Positions 9,720-19,438 of a stretch of DNA of 64,000 nt are shown here, piece by piece; position 1 is the first letter of the stretch; each line of letters opens with the position of its first letter. The translations under genes and the position numbers were made by a program. Origin of the DNA: Durusdinium trenchii (lineage: Eukaryota > Sar > Dinophyceae > Suessiales > Symbiodiniaceae); assembly GCA_963970005.1 (NCBI GenBank), contig CAXAMN010021973.1:69333-133332 (forward strand), in the 5' to 3' direction. A model generated the notes under the pieces. The model did no database searches. It was not told the DNA's origin and was given only the letters and a program-made list of their open reading frames with translations.

Positions 9720-12500
9720 TTGTCTTGCCAAGGCCGAGGCCTTCCCTTTAGAGATCTAGCGTCCCAACGAGCCCAAGGCAGACAGTTGCAGGGCATGATT
9801 TGCAAGATTTCCTTCTTAGTGCATGCAGTACTCAAGGTTTTCCTGTTTGCTGGTGGGGAGGCTGCAGGAAAACTAAACCACCAATACTGTGACTCAAAAC
9901 TTTTTATCTTGCAAGCTACAGGCGCAATATGTCGGCTCCTGCTGGTCACATGCAGCCACGAAATTCGGCCGTGCAAATGATTTCTCGTTCCATCAATCTC
10001 TATTCTTTTTGGTTCATTTGGCGATGAAAGGTCTCATTGCAACGCCTGGCCTGCCCAAAGAGGACTCGCAAGACTCTATCTTTTGAGCGTGCTGTACCTA
10101 AGCTATTCCTGTTTGCTGGTGGGGGGGCTGCAGGAAAACAGGACAACCCATGCCGTGACATTTAAGTTTTGTCTTGCAAAGGCCTTTCCTTTAGAGGCCT
10201 AGAGTCTCAGTGAGCCTAAGGCAGACTGTTGCAGAGCATGATCCAGAAGCACTGATCTGCCGTTCTATTAATCTTGACGCTTTCGTTTTTGAATAATTGG
10301 AGATGAAGGGTCCCCAGCCGCAAAATTCGGCCGTGGAAACGTACTTTCACCAGCCATCCAGAAGCGCAGTTTTGCCGTTCCATCAAACTAAGAGCTTTCG
10401 CTTTTGTTTTATTGGGAATGAATCTGACGCCTGCCGCAGGGGATCCAGACATCTGAAACCTTTCGCCCTGAGCTGCGGCAAAGGCAGTGTTGACAAAGCA
10501 AGTGCAGACTTCTCAACTGCAACTTCGCTCCTTAAGGGCCAAGGCAAAAGGGAGCGTCCAAATAGACCTACCAACTTGGACTTCCGAGAAGCGCAGGGCC
10601 TCTGTACATTCGACCCTTCGCACGCCAAGGCGCCAGTCAGCGCCTACCTCGACCTACCCACTTGGACCTCCGAGAGGCGCAGGGCCTCTGTAAATTCGAC
10701 CCTTCGTACGCCAAGGCGCCAGAAAACGCCTACTTCGACCTACCCACTTGGACTAGGCACAGGGCCTCTGTAAATTCGACCTTTCGTACGCCAAGGTGCC
10801 AGGGAGCGCCTACTTGGACCTGCCAACTTAGACCTCCGAGAGGCACAAGGCCTCTGTAAATTCGACCCTTCGTACGCCAAGGCGCCAGGGAGCGCCTACT
10901 TCGACCTACCCACTTGGACTAGGCACAGGGCCTCTGAAAATTCAACCTTTCGTACGCCAAGGTGCCAGGGAGTGCCTACTTGGACCTGCCAACTTAGACC
11001 TCCGAGAGGCACAGGGCCTCTGTAAATTCGACCCTTCGCACGCCAAGGCGTCCATCCAAGAGGCGCAAGGCCTCTGTAAATTCGACCCTTCGCGCGCCAA
11101 GGCGTCAAGATGCGCCTACTTCGACCTACCCATGTTGACCTCTAAGAGGCGCAGGGCCTCTGTAAATTCGACTCTTCGCACGCCATGGCACCAAGGAGCG
11201 CCAACTTCAACCTACCTACTGGACCTCCGAGAGGCGCAGGGCCTCTGAAGTTTCACCAGCCAACTAGAAGCACAGTTGCCGTCCCATAGGCTGTCGTTTT
11301 TGTTTATTGGGGAATGAAGGATGTCAGTGAAATGCTTGGCCTGCCCAAGGCGGCCAGCCACAGGGTATGATCTGCATGACTCTGTCCTTCGCGCGTGCTG
11401 TCCTTATAAGCTATTCCTGTCTGCTAGAGGGGGAGCTGCAGGAAAACAGGACAACCCATGCCGTGCCACCTAAGTTTTGTCTTGCAAAGCCCTTTCCTTC
11501 AGAGACCTCGAGTCCTAGAGAGCCTAAAGCTGACTGTTGTAGAGTATGATTGGCAAGGCTCCCTTCTTTGAGGATGCAGTGCTCAAGTTGTTCCTGTTTG
11601 TTGGTAGGGAGGCTTCAGGAAAACTAAACCACCAATACTGTGACTCAACTTTATTATTTCTCTATTCATTTGTCTTGCAAGCTGCAGGCGCAAATTTCGT
11701 CTATTGCCGGTCACATGCAGCCGCGAAGTTTGGTCGTGGCAATGTATATTCATCGGCTAATAGCCTTAAGTCCTTTCGTTCATCGCCTTGTGCCTTGGAG
11801 ATTATCCTAAGTGTTGTCTCGAGTGTCGTTTTGCCGTTTTTGTCTACAGTCCGCAGTCTGCCCTTTCAAAGAGGTGACCTCAGTCACTGTCCACAGTACG
11901 CCTGGCCATTCCTGTCTACTGGTGGGGGGGCAGCAGGAAAACTGGACAACTCATGCCGTTAAGCTGAAGCTGTGTCTTGCAAAGACCAAGGCCTTTCCTT
12001 CAGAGATCTTGAGTCTTAGCGAACCTAAAGCAGACTGTTGAAGGGTATGATTTGCAAGACTCCCTTCTTCGGGTATGCAGTACTCATGTTTTACCTGTTG
12101 GTTTGCAGGGAGGCTGCAAGAAATCTAAGCCACCAACACTGTGACTCACAGGTTGTTGTCTTGTAAGCTACGGGCGTAATTTGTCGTCTCCTGCTAAACT
12201 AATGCAGCCGCGAACTTGGGTTGTAGACACGTACATTTATCAGCCATCCAGAAGCACAGATTTGCCGTCCCATCAATCTAAGTGCATTCGTGTTTGTTTC
12301 AGTAAGGATGAAGGGTATCAACCAAAAGGCTTTCGTCTTTGTCTATCAGGGAATGAAGGACATGCCGTGACACTTGAGTTTTGTCTTGCAGAGGCCTCTC
12401 CTTTAGAGACCTAGAGTCCCAGTGACCTAAAGCAGACTGTTGCAGAGCATGATTGGCAAGGCTCCCTTCTTTGAGTATGCAGTACTCAAGTTGTTCAGAA
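9720..12500. repeat. Degenerate dispersed repeat family (about six copies)
   Basis: A block resembling CCTGTTTGCTGGTGGGGAG followed by CTGCAGGAAAAC recurs near 9841, 10107, 11414, 11591, 11909 and 12091. Each copy is accompanied by variants of CTTTAGAGACCTAGAGTCC and of GATTTGCAAGACTCC. Spacing is irregular (about 180 to 1300 bp), so this is an amplified, eroded non-coding unit of roughly 250-300 bp, interrupted by the tandem array at 10560-11260. No protein frame is conserved between copies. Confidence 0.65.
10560..11260. repeat. Tandem array, about nine units with alternating 79/86-bp spacing
   Basis: The core AGGGCCTCTGTAAATTCGAC recurs near 10596, 10682, 10761, 10849, 10929, 11014, 11069, 11154 and 11237. 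Successive spacings are about 86, 79, 87, 80, 86, 54, 85 and 83, which suggests a dimeric higher-order unit of about 166 bp with one deleted unit. The core contains short palindromes (AGAGGC...GCCTCT, GGCGCC). Apparent ORFs across the array are by-products. Confidence 0.85.
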
Positions 12501-12637
12501 GTATAGGCTTGCCGTCTTATCAACCTAAACGAATTGGTAAATATAAAGAGTGTGTTGCTCCAATTGAGCAGACAAACAGGAGGAGCATTTCTCAGTTTCA
12601 GCCCAATGAACTGCACGCTCTACGCATCGTTTTAACT

Positions 12638-12737
12638 CCAGGAGGTGTAAGTAACGCAAGGTTTAGGAAGAGAACCATGGCATGCTTCACGCTTCCTGTG
12701 TTCATACCAGGATCTGGTGGCCAACTTCCAATGTCTA
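12638..12737. repeat. Direct repeat, copy 1 (partner 12970-13064)
   Basis: Begins CCAGGAGGTGTAA and ends GGCCAACTTCCAATGTC. It matches 12970-13064 with scattered substitutions. Non-coding; probably part of a short interspersed element. Confidence 0.65.
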
Positions 12738-12969
12738 AATCCCTTATGTCGAAGCCCTTGAGGCCACTCATTCCTGATAGATTGGCTTCAGCAGTGGAGG
12801 GGAAAAGTATCGATGAGACTGCGAGTAATAGAACAGACTCAGGGTTAACGTATTGAAGTAGATGATTTTGGCATGGATGCTAAGGTTAGCTCTACAATTT
12901 CGCATGCTGTCTCCACCGGAGCACGTGCGTTTGTTGTCGTACCTCTTATGATCTACGCGATTATTCATT

Positions 12970-13064
12970 CCAGGAGGTGTAAACAATGCATGGATTAGGG
13001 AGGGCCCTGTCATGCTTAGCGCTTCCTGGTTCATACCAGGATCTTGTGGCCAACTTCCAATGTC
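12970..13064. repeat. Direct repeat, copy 2 (partner 12638-12737)
   Basis: Second copy of the CCAGGAGGTGTAA...CCAACTTCCAATGTC block, 332 bp downstream of the first. Its neighbourhood (13228-13262) shares a further motif, TACCATGCTAGG...CACCTGTTTCAC, with 14089-14126. Confidence 0.6.
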
Positions 13065-13411
13065 GAGAAGGACGTGATCGGGGAATCACTGATGCCTCCA
13101 TTGGTGGCCATGACTTTCAACAAATTGCCTGCCAACAGTGTCTAAACCTTTCGCTGCAAGTGAGCTAGGTGAGAACCTCAGTTTCGTCTGGGGGAGTCTG
13201 CACTCAGCCAATCTTGGCGCAAAGTACCATGCTAGGGAATATTTCGGTTTCACCTGTTTCACCAGGTCCATGCAGGTCTGTAGGTTGCCTGCAGCTACGT
13301 TTGTTTGCAATGTCCACCACCTCCGTGCCCTTGACCGGCCACAGTCGCCTTTGCTAGTGCACGGACATGGCCTGAGCTCATCAGAGCCATATCGTAAATG
13401 TCAAGTAGCAA

Positions 13412-13915
13412 GTGCGCCACACCAAAGCAATCCGACTGCCCTCTCCAAAGGAGAGAAGTGTTAGCCAGGTGTCGTCACTGCTCAGAGACCAACATGCCCA
13501 CATTTGTACAACAGGCTGCACGCAGCTGCAACAACTCTGCCTTTCCCGCACTTTGAGGATCATAGAGCAAGAAGCCTTTCCTAAGTGTACCTCGCTACAG
13601 GAGGTCTCCATCCCACCATCCCTGCTTTATATTGCGCGACGTGCTTTTGCAGGTTGCACGCAACTTCGAGCAATACGCAAGCAAGGAAAAAGTAAAACAT
13701 GGCGAGGGACATATGCCCGACCCAATGCCTTTGACAAATGTGAGCAACTCGATCAGCCCAAATGGCTCCGATTTTTGCCGGCCGATGCCAATGATTTATG
13801 GAGAGAAGACTTTCTAGAACCTGCGCCAAAGGCCAGCAATGCTGTCGCGGCGGGAATGGTGCATAAGCGCTCTGCCAGGAAGGTACGTCAAGTGAAATGT
13901 GCAAACATTGAGTAG
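13412..13915 (+). CDS. BspA/LRR_5-type leucine-rich repeat exon or fragment
   Basis: The frame contains the typical LRR_5 pattern: CTQLQQLCLSRTLRIIEQEAF, then CTSLQEVSIPPSLLYIARRAF, then CTQLRAI, a period of about 23 residues with the consensus C-x-x-L-x-x-(I/V)-x-(I/L)-P. The family forms extracellular or protein-binding solenoids and is expanded in many protists. There is no ATG at the left end, only about two and a half repeats are present, and the C-terminal part is non-repetitive and basic, so this is an exon or a relic rather than a whole gene. Surrounding DNA is repeat-rich, which favours a transposed fragment. Confidence 0.6.
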   Translation: MRHTKAIRLPSPKERSVSQVSSLLRDQHAHICTTGCTQLQQLCLSRTLRIIEQEAFPKCTSLQEVSIPPSLLYIARRAFAGCTQLRAIRKQGKSKTWRGTYARPNAFDKCEQLDQPKWLRFLPADANDLWREDFLEPAPKASNAVAAGMVHKRSARKVRQVKCANIE

Positions 13916-14730
13916 AGTCGCCAACTTGTTTTCGACATTCACGATACAGTGAGCCAATAGGAATGAGAGCCTTAGCTCCTCGTTCCCAACAGGCGGGTGG
14001 TAGAGAGTGGCAATGGAGGATGCCCAGGGGGAACCTTAGTTCCCTCTGTTGATGTCCGACATTACCAATTTTGTACAAAGAGGCACATATACCATGCTAG
14101 GATAATCACGGTCTCACCTGTTTCACACGGGCCTTGCACGCAACAGGACAATGCTTTTGCAATGACGCAGCATTTGTCAAGGTTAGGGCACACCCCGTTC
14201 TGGCACCTTTGTGCGCCGAAGGGTGCAGAGATGACCTCCCTTCGGGGGGGTGAGCCTTTCGCACCCTTACCTGCAGGCTTTCGTTGTTTGCTATGGCCGC
14301 CACTGCCTGAACACTACCAACTACTATGCCTCTTGACTTGTATGTGCAACCAGTTGCAAGGGTTGTGCTACAAGAAAGGATTTTTCCACGGCATGATCTG
14401 CATAGCAACCACTGATCCACTTAGGCAAGGATCAGACCTGCGTTAGAGCATACCAATGCCCGGGACTTGCATTGTGACCAGGTTTTTGCCATCTGTGCAG
14501 TGGCCGCTGGTCACTGGTAATAGTGATGTGAAGTCCATTTGACGACTTCGTTGAGATTTTGCTAGAGCACAAACCCTCGCTGCCATGCTCTTCTTTCGTG
14601 AATTCAGGCCCATAGATAGTCAGCAGTCATCGTCTCACTTGTTTCACCCTAGTACAGAGGAAATACTACTTGGTGGTGGAGTCTCGGCCTGTGGGCTGTG
14701 GTTGGTTTTGTTTGGTTTGTTGTTGGGTTG
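13916..14730. other. No recognisable gene
   Basis: Contains a second copy of the TACCATGCTAGG...CACCTGTTTCAC motif (about 14089-14126) and a degraded third (about 14630-14650), consistent with small dispersed repeats. Open frames here look like chance. Confidence 0.4.
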
Positions 14731-14827
14731 TCTTTGTCCTTTTCTCCACCATCTGATTGTATTTCCCTTCCTTCAGTGATGACCTGGGCACCATGCCCAC
14801 ACGGCGTCCGTACTCGTGGAAAAAAAA
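14731..14827. repeat. Inverted repeat, right arm (partner 7518-7603)
   Basis: Ends in an 8-A run preceded by CCGTACTCGTGG and is the reverse complement of 7518-7568. It carries about 14 extra bases between its two matching blocks. Immediately right of it, GTACAACGCCAAGAA (14828-14842) repeats directly the 15-mer at 8598-8612. Confidence 0.8.
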
Positions 14828-14842
14828 GTACAACGCCAAGAA

Positions 14843-15356
14843 CAGGGGTTCTTTACTATTGCTGCATGATTGGTTTGTCCGGTTGCTTTCACGGCACTGT
14901 CTCAGTGTGTAAGCGCCAACTTGCGAGGTGCAGGAACAGGTCAGTGGGTGACTCGCGGCTAAGCTCTGCACAAGCTCTCAGACACTCGCACCCTTTTCTC
15001 ACACTAGCCAAACGAATTGGCCTTGGGCCAAAACATATCCCGTAGCACTAAACCACACAAAGAATTCACGAAAACATATCAAAAGTCTCTTAAAGCATCT
15101 CCACACACAAAGAACTCTGTTTCAAAACTTCCAACTGCGCTACAAGTCGCTTTCAAACACAACCGCCAGGTTCCAAATCTTTCACAAACAAACTTAAACG
15201 AAATTTGTGCATCGCAAACTGAAAGCATCAAGCGAGGTGGACATCCTGACATGGAATTTCTTCACACTGGCGTTTCTTCATTGCTCTACAAGGATGTCCT
15301 CTCAAAGGTTCGGCGCGGACCCTCTCTTATCACTGGCAGGAAGATTTGGCTGAGTC
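14843..15356. other. No recognisable gene left of the Copia element
   Basis: Ordinary-looking sequence with short open frames and no motif I can name. It is the unoccupied flank into which the Copia element at 15362 inserted. Confidence 0.4.
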
Positions 15357-15361
15357 CCTTC
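15357..15361. repeat. Target-site duplication CCTTC (left)
   Basis: The five bases before the 5' LTR are CCTTC, identical to 26067-26071 after the 3' LTR. A 5-bp duplication is standard for Copia integrase. Confidence 0.9.
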
Positions 15362-15766
15362 TGTGAAAAGTGTGGGTAGCACGCCTGCACAGTGTGTGGA
15401 TCACCAGTACCTCTTTGTAGTGGAACTTTTTCGTTCTCTGTCCTTGGGGTTGGAGCTGAGTAGGGATCTTCCTTTTGCTGACCACCTCAGCCGGACCAGT
15501 GGAATGTGACCAGAAGTGGCCAGAAGCATGTCTAGAGAAGCCCTAAGTAAAGAGCTGTAGCACTTGAGATGAGCTGTGTGTAGCCCAGCTTTGCTTGAGA
15601 GTGTTTGGAGATGCTTTCTTGTACTTTCAGTGTGTTTTGGATGACTGTGACCAGTCAGACCTCTTTAGAGAAGAGAAGGACGAACAGACATACAGTCAAA
15701 CCGACTGTTATGTTTGGCTCAAGAGCGGGGTTCGCAAAAGATCGCACACGCTTCCGTGTTTTCACA
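15362..15766 (+). repeat. 5' LTR of Copia element 1
   Basis: 405 bp beginning TGTGAAAA and ending TTTTCACA, a perfect 8-bp terminal inverted repeat. It aligns along its whole length with 25645-26066 with about 20 substitutions and a block of extra bases in the 3' copy. At 15713-15723 it contains TTTGGCTCAAG, identical to the last 11 bases of the dinoflagellate spliced leader. Confidence 0.95.
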
Positions 15767-15784
15767 TGGTAGCGGAGCTCCGAG
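15767..15784 (+). other. Primer binding site
   Basis: TGGTAGCGGAGCTCCGAG directly abuts the LTR end. TGGTAGC...GAG resembles the methionine-tRNA-type sites of many Copia elements; a TGGTAGCGGAGC core also follows the 5' LTR at 55717 and occurs at 60414. Confidence 0.8.
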
Positions 15785-15869
15785 GATCCTAAGGGTGAGG
15801 GGCAGACGCTTGCGAGAAGAGTTTTTTGAGTTGAGAAGGGTTTGTAGAAACCTGCACCTTTTTTGAGCC

Positions 15870-17336
15870 ATGGCCGACCAGACGTCGCCAACTCCGATGA
15901 GTCCTGTGACTTTTGGACCCACTGTCATTCCCAGTGAGCGAGTGCAGAGCCTGGAGTGTCGAGTAGCGATGTTGGAGCAACAAGGATTCCTTTGATTGCA
16001 CCCGATCCTGTTTTGTCGACTTCTTCGTATGAGTGTCAACGAAGTGGTGAACAGATTGATCCTTTGCAGACTAGTGATCCTTGGTTGTCTTTCTATTCAG
16101 GGCCTGGTAGTCAGCAAGCTTTGAGAGATGCTTTGTGGGGAACTTATGGTCCTACTACTACACAGCTAGCAGCTATGCCGAGAACTTTGAATTTGCCACA
16201 GTCATGTTCGCATGTTGGTGATAGGTTGCAGCCTGGAGGTGTCTTGACAGGAGGTCAGGATCAGTTGGGAGCGCCTGTTCAACAAGAAGGTGGGCAGCAA
16301 TCTCAGCAGCCGAGTTTTGTGCCGGGACAAGGTTTTTCTGGACAGAACGATAGTGGACATGGTGTTTCTTTTGGTTTGCCACCTGGATGGGATCAGAATT
16401 TGCCGACAGTAGGAGCAGATGGTTTGCCTTTTTCTGGACCTTCAAGGTCTCCTCCCCCAGTTGATCCTTTGTTGACTGGTTTGATGAATCAACAACTGCA
16501 ATTGGGACAAGCAATGATGGAGGTTTTGAGACGACAGCAACAACAGCAACCTCAGCAACAAGCCCAGCAACAACAACCACAAGTTGGTGTTCAAGACCGT
16601 GAACGACTCACCATGGACACCAAGTGGATTCCTGGAATGCCCATGCCATCTTACAAGCAGTGGGTGAGCAGGTCTAGGGAACTTTCAGGGTTCAGAGATT
16701 GGGCAGAAAAGCTGGGAGGTTGGTTGTGTCTCATTCACGACCGATATGGACCAGAATTGAGAGAGGCATTGCGCATGGAACAACCCATTGTTTTGCAAGG
16801 AGCTGATCAGGAGCTCAGAGCAAGGAGATTGTTCCATCTGATCCAGCAAGCATTCACTGGATACCCAAAGATTGAACGCATCATTCGAAATCAGATCATG
16901 GCCCGTGGGGCAGCTGATGCGAATGGTTATGAACTGTTCAGGCTGATTCGACGTGAGTTTTCCATTTACAGTAGGCAGGAGGCACTTTACTACAGAGAGC
17001 TTGTTTTGAAGTTCACTGTCAAGAAACCTTCGATTGATGGTTTGATTGATGGGCTTCGAGAGATCCAGACCGAGATCGAATCATTTCACAGTATGCTTGA
17101 GGCAAGTGTGATGGCCAGAGCATTGGTTGATTTGAGGATCAATGAGGGGGATCAGTTTTTGCTGTATTTGAGGAATTTGCCTGAAAAGGTGTCAGAACAT
17201 GTCCAACTCATCAGCGGTGCAGGGACTGTCCAGCAGCTTTGGCGAGCAGTGACTGAGTATTACATTCGCAGTCGTGCCACTGGAACTATGGAGAGGGCAC
17301 ATGCTGTTCAGGGTTTCTCCTATTCGAAGCAAGGGT
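15870..17336 (+). CDS. gag: Gag, capsid part (frame-broken near its start)
   Basis: The likely start is the ATG at 15870 (MADQTSPTPMSPVTFG...). That frame closes at 15989 (TGA), while the long frame starting at 15956 continues the protein, so one base has been gained or lost near 15960-15985. The body is Copia gag-like: a polar, glycine/proline-rich N-terminus, a glutamine run at about 16530-16580, then a helical region (KWIPGMPMPSYKQW..., LRIN...FLLYLRNLPEKV) ending with a retrotransposon UBN2-type pattern. It forms the particle that packages the RNA. The long frame reads on past the first zinc knuckle out of register and ends at 17452, so a further frame change is needed near 17280-17335. 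Confidence 0.85.
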
Positions 17337-18870
17337 TGTTTCAACTGCGGAGACCCTGGCCATATGCAATCAGAGTGCCCCAAACCCAAGCGCTGCAAAC
17401 ACTGCGGGAAGAGCGGCCATGTGGCCTCAGATTGTTGGGAGAAGCATCCTGACAAGCGACCATCCAAAAAGGATGGAGCAGACCCTGTGAAGAAGCCTTT
17501 TCCAACCAAAGGCAAGGGAAAAGGAAAAGGAAAGAGCAAGGGCAAGGGCAAGGGAAAGAGAAACAAGCTTCGAGAACTAGAGGACGGTGAAGAGTGGGAA
17601 GCTGAAGAGGAAGGTGAAGACCCCGAGGTCGATGAAGACCAAGACGAAGTCGCAATGATGGTTCTTGCGAGGAGTACTGAGAGTACTGAAGGGGTAGGAG
17701 CCTCCACAAGCGAGCCTGTAGTGCACAGCGTCACTCATCCTCTTGAGTACTTGTTGAGTACTCAGGGCTTGGGAAAGGATCTCAAGACCCACTGGCTTGT
17801 AGACTCAGGTGCCACTTGCCACATTGTTGCTGAGGAATGGTTGAAGCTTTACAAGGTGAAGCATTGGTACCAAGGCTCAGCTCCAATCCTGAGAGGTGCA
17901 GGGGATCATATTCTTCCCACTGCAGGGATGGTAGACCTTGAGTTCAAGGTAGGTAAAGTCCCTGTAGTCATGCAGCGAGTAGTGGTGGCGCGGATCAAGC
18001 TGAATGTCATTAGCTGTTATGCTCTGTCTGAGACTGGTTGGTGGACCAAGTTAGGAGGAGCCCGCGAAAGCATCTTGGAAAATGGTCAGGGGACCACTTT
18101 TCCACTGAGGATATGTGAGCGTGCTTGGTGGCTGAAGGTTGATCTGATTTCAAAGCCTAGTCAGGCCAGACGCGGAGGCAAAGCGACCAAAGGTCCTGCT
18201 CCAATGGAGGTTGATGAGGTGAAAGGTCCCCCATCGAATCCAGAAGAAGAGATCAGAGAGACCCAGACACCTGAAGCACGAAGCACTGAGAGTACGGTCA
18301 CACCACATACACAGTACAGAAACGACAGAAACGAGAGTGAAACGCAAAACGATGCAGTGACTGAACAGGCACGACCAGTTTCTAAGGCAGGGAAGTCCAG
18401 AACTAAGGGTCGAGAAGTGAGGAGCACTCAGCCTGGCTCTTTGCAGTCGTTTTCGTGTGTGTGTCGTACGTTTCGTTTTTGTGGTGATGAGCCTGTTTCG
18501 TTTCCAACTTTGTCTTTTGATGATGAGCCCGATACGTTTGAGAAGGGGAATGAGGATGATCAGAGAGATTTTGCCTCTTTCACTTCCGAGTTTGACGCCT
18601 GGGAGGTAGAGTCGAACTCTTCTTTTGTGAGCTGTGAGAGCCAGTTTTTGGATTTTGACTTCTTTTCCGAAGGTCCGGACGAGGATCCGGAGGCTTTTTC
18701 GGAGGTTTTTGGGAGATCTGAGACGGATTTTGCTTCCTTGCTTGCGTTTTGGAGGAACCAAGAAGGGTTACCGGAGGTTTCGGAGGAGGCCGAGCGTGTC
18801 CGGATGTTCCGTGGGTTGCCGAAAACCGTTGATGTTGAGAGTGATGCATGGAGGAGTACACTCCTTCCAT
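17274..18870 (+). CDS. pol: Gag nucleocapsid zinc knuckles plus aspartic protease
   Basis: This frame (+1 relative to gag) carries two CCHC knuckles: CFNCGDPGHMQSEC at about 17337-17378 and CKHCGKSGHVASDC at about 17394-17435. A lysine/glycine run follows. Then comes the retroviral-type protease signature HWLVDSGATCH with DSG at 17802-17810. A long acidic and serine-rich linker (18.2-18.85 kb) leads towards integrase. The +1 register between capsid and nucleocapsid could be programmed, as in Ty1, or a mutation; I see no obvious slippery heptamer. The frame continues to 19172, but the protein homology switches frame near 18850. Confidence 0.88.
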
Positions 18871-19438
18871 TCCCGATCAGGTTGGTCCGGAGGCGGAGGC
18901 CGAAGGTCCGATGGTTGAGGCAGGTTCCGAGGTTGACGAACCACCTGGGGAGTTGCCCCATTATGACCCTGAAGGTCCACATTCGTCGGATTTGGAGGAT
19001 CCATCACCCGAGCTGGAAGGCAGTTTGTTGTATGAGCATGAGTGTCGAGGACATTGGCCGTATGATCGAGGGTGTGATGCGTGTGTTCAGGCAAGAGGTC
19101 GGACGCCCGCACGGAGACGAAAGGACCAGGAGTCAAGCACATGTGATCTTGCAGCTGACATCATGTTTGTAGGTGGAAGGCACTGGAAGGTGTTGGTTCT
19201 GCTCATGATTCAGACTGGCATGATTGGTATGGTGGTTTTAGGTGGTGACCGGGAGAAGGACGTGAAGTCCACTGTCTCTGTTTTGAATGAGATCGGTGTT
19301 GGAGGTTTGTCTTTGGAAGTGGCCACTGACAATGAAGCCTACTTGCTGAACCTGATGCAGAGGTCTCTGAGAGAGTCCAACTGTCGAGGCTTCCATTGGG
19401 GAACATTTCAGAGAATCGTCCACAGGCCAAGGGTGTAG
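18848..19438 (+). CDS. pol: Integrase, zinc-binding and N-terminal catalytic part
   Basis: Shows an HHCC-like zinc region (YEHECRGHW...GCDACVQARG) and then the start of the RNase-H-fold core with catalytic Asp candidates in CDLAADIMF and in VATDNEAYL. The third catalytic residue follows in the next frame (KGVERAVG, from about 19425). The frame ends at 19438 by passing out of register. Integrase inserts the cDNA, and the CCTTC duplication records its action here. Confidence 0.82.
   Translation: MEEYTPSIPDQVGPEAEAEGPMVEAGSEVDEPPGELPHYDPEGPHSSDLEDPSPELEGSLLYEHECRGHWPYDRGCDACVQARGRTPARRRKDQESSTCDLAADIMFVGGRHWKVLVLLMIQTGMIGMVVLGGDREKDVKSTVSVLNEIGVGGLSLEVATDNEAYLLNLMQRSLRESNCRGFHWGTFQRIVHRPRV

Noticed and set aside
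10297-11108. ORFs with repeated LDLPTWTSERRRASVNST-like segments
   Set aside because: By-product of the 79/86-bp tandem array.
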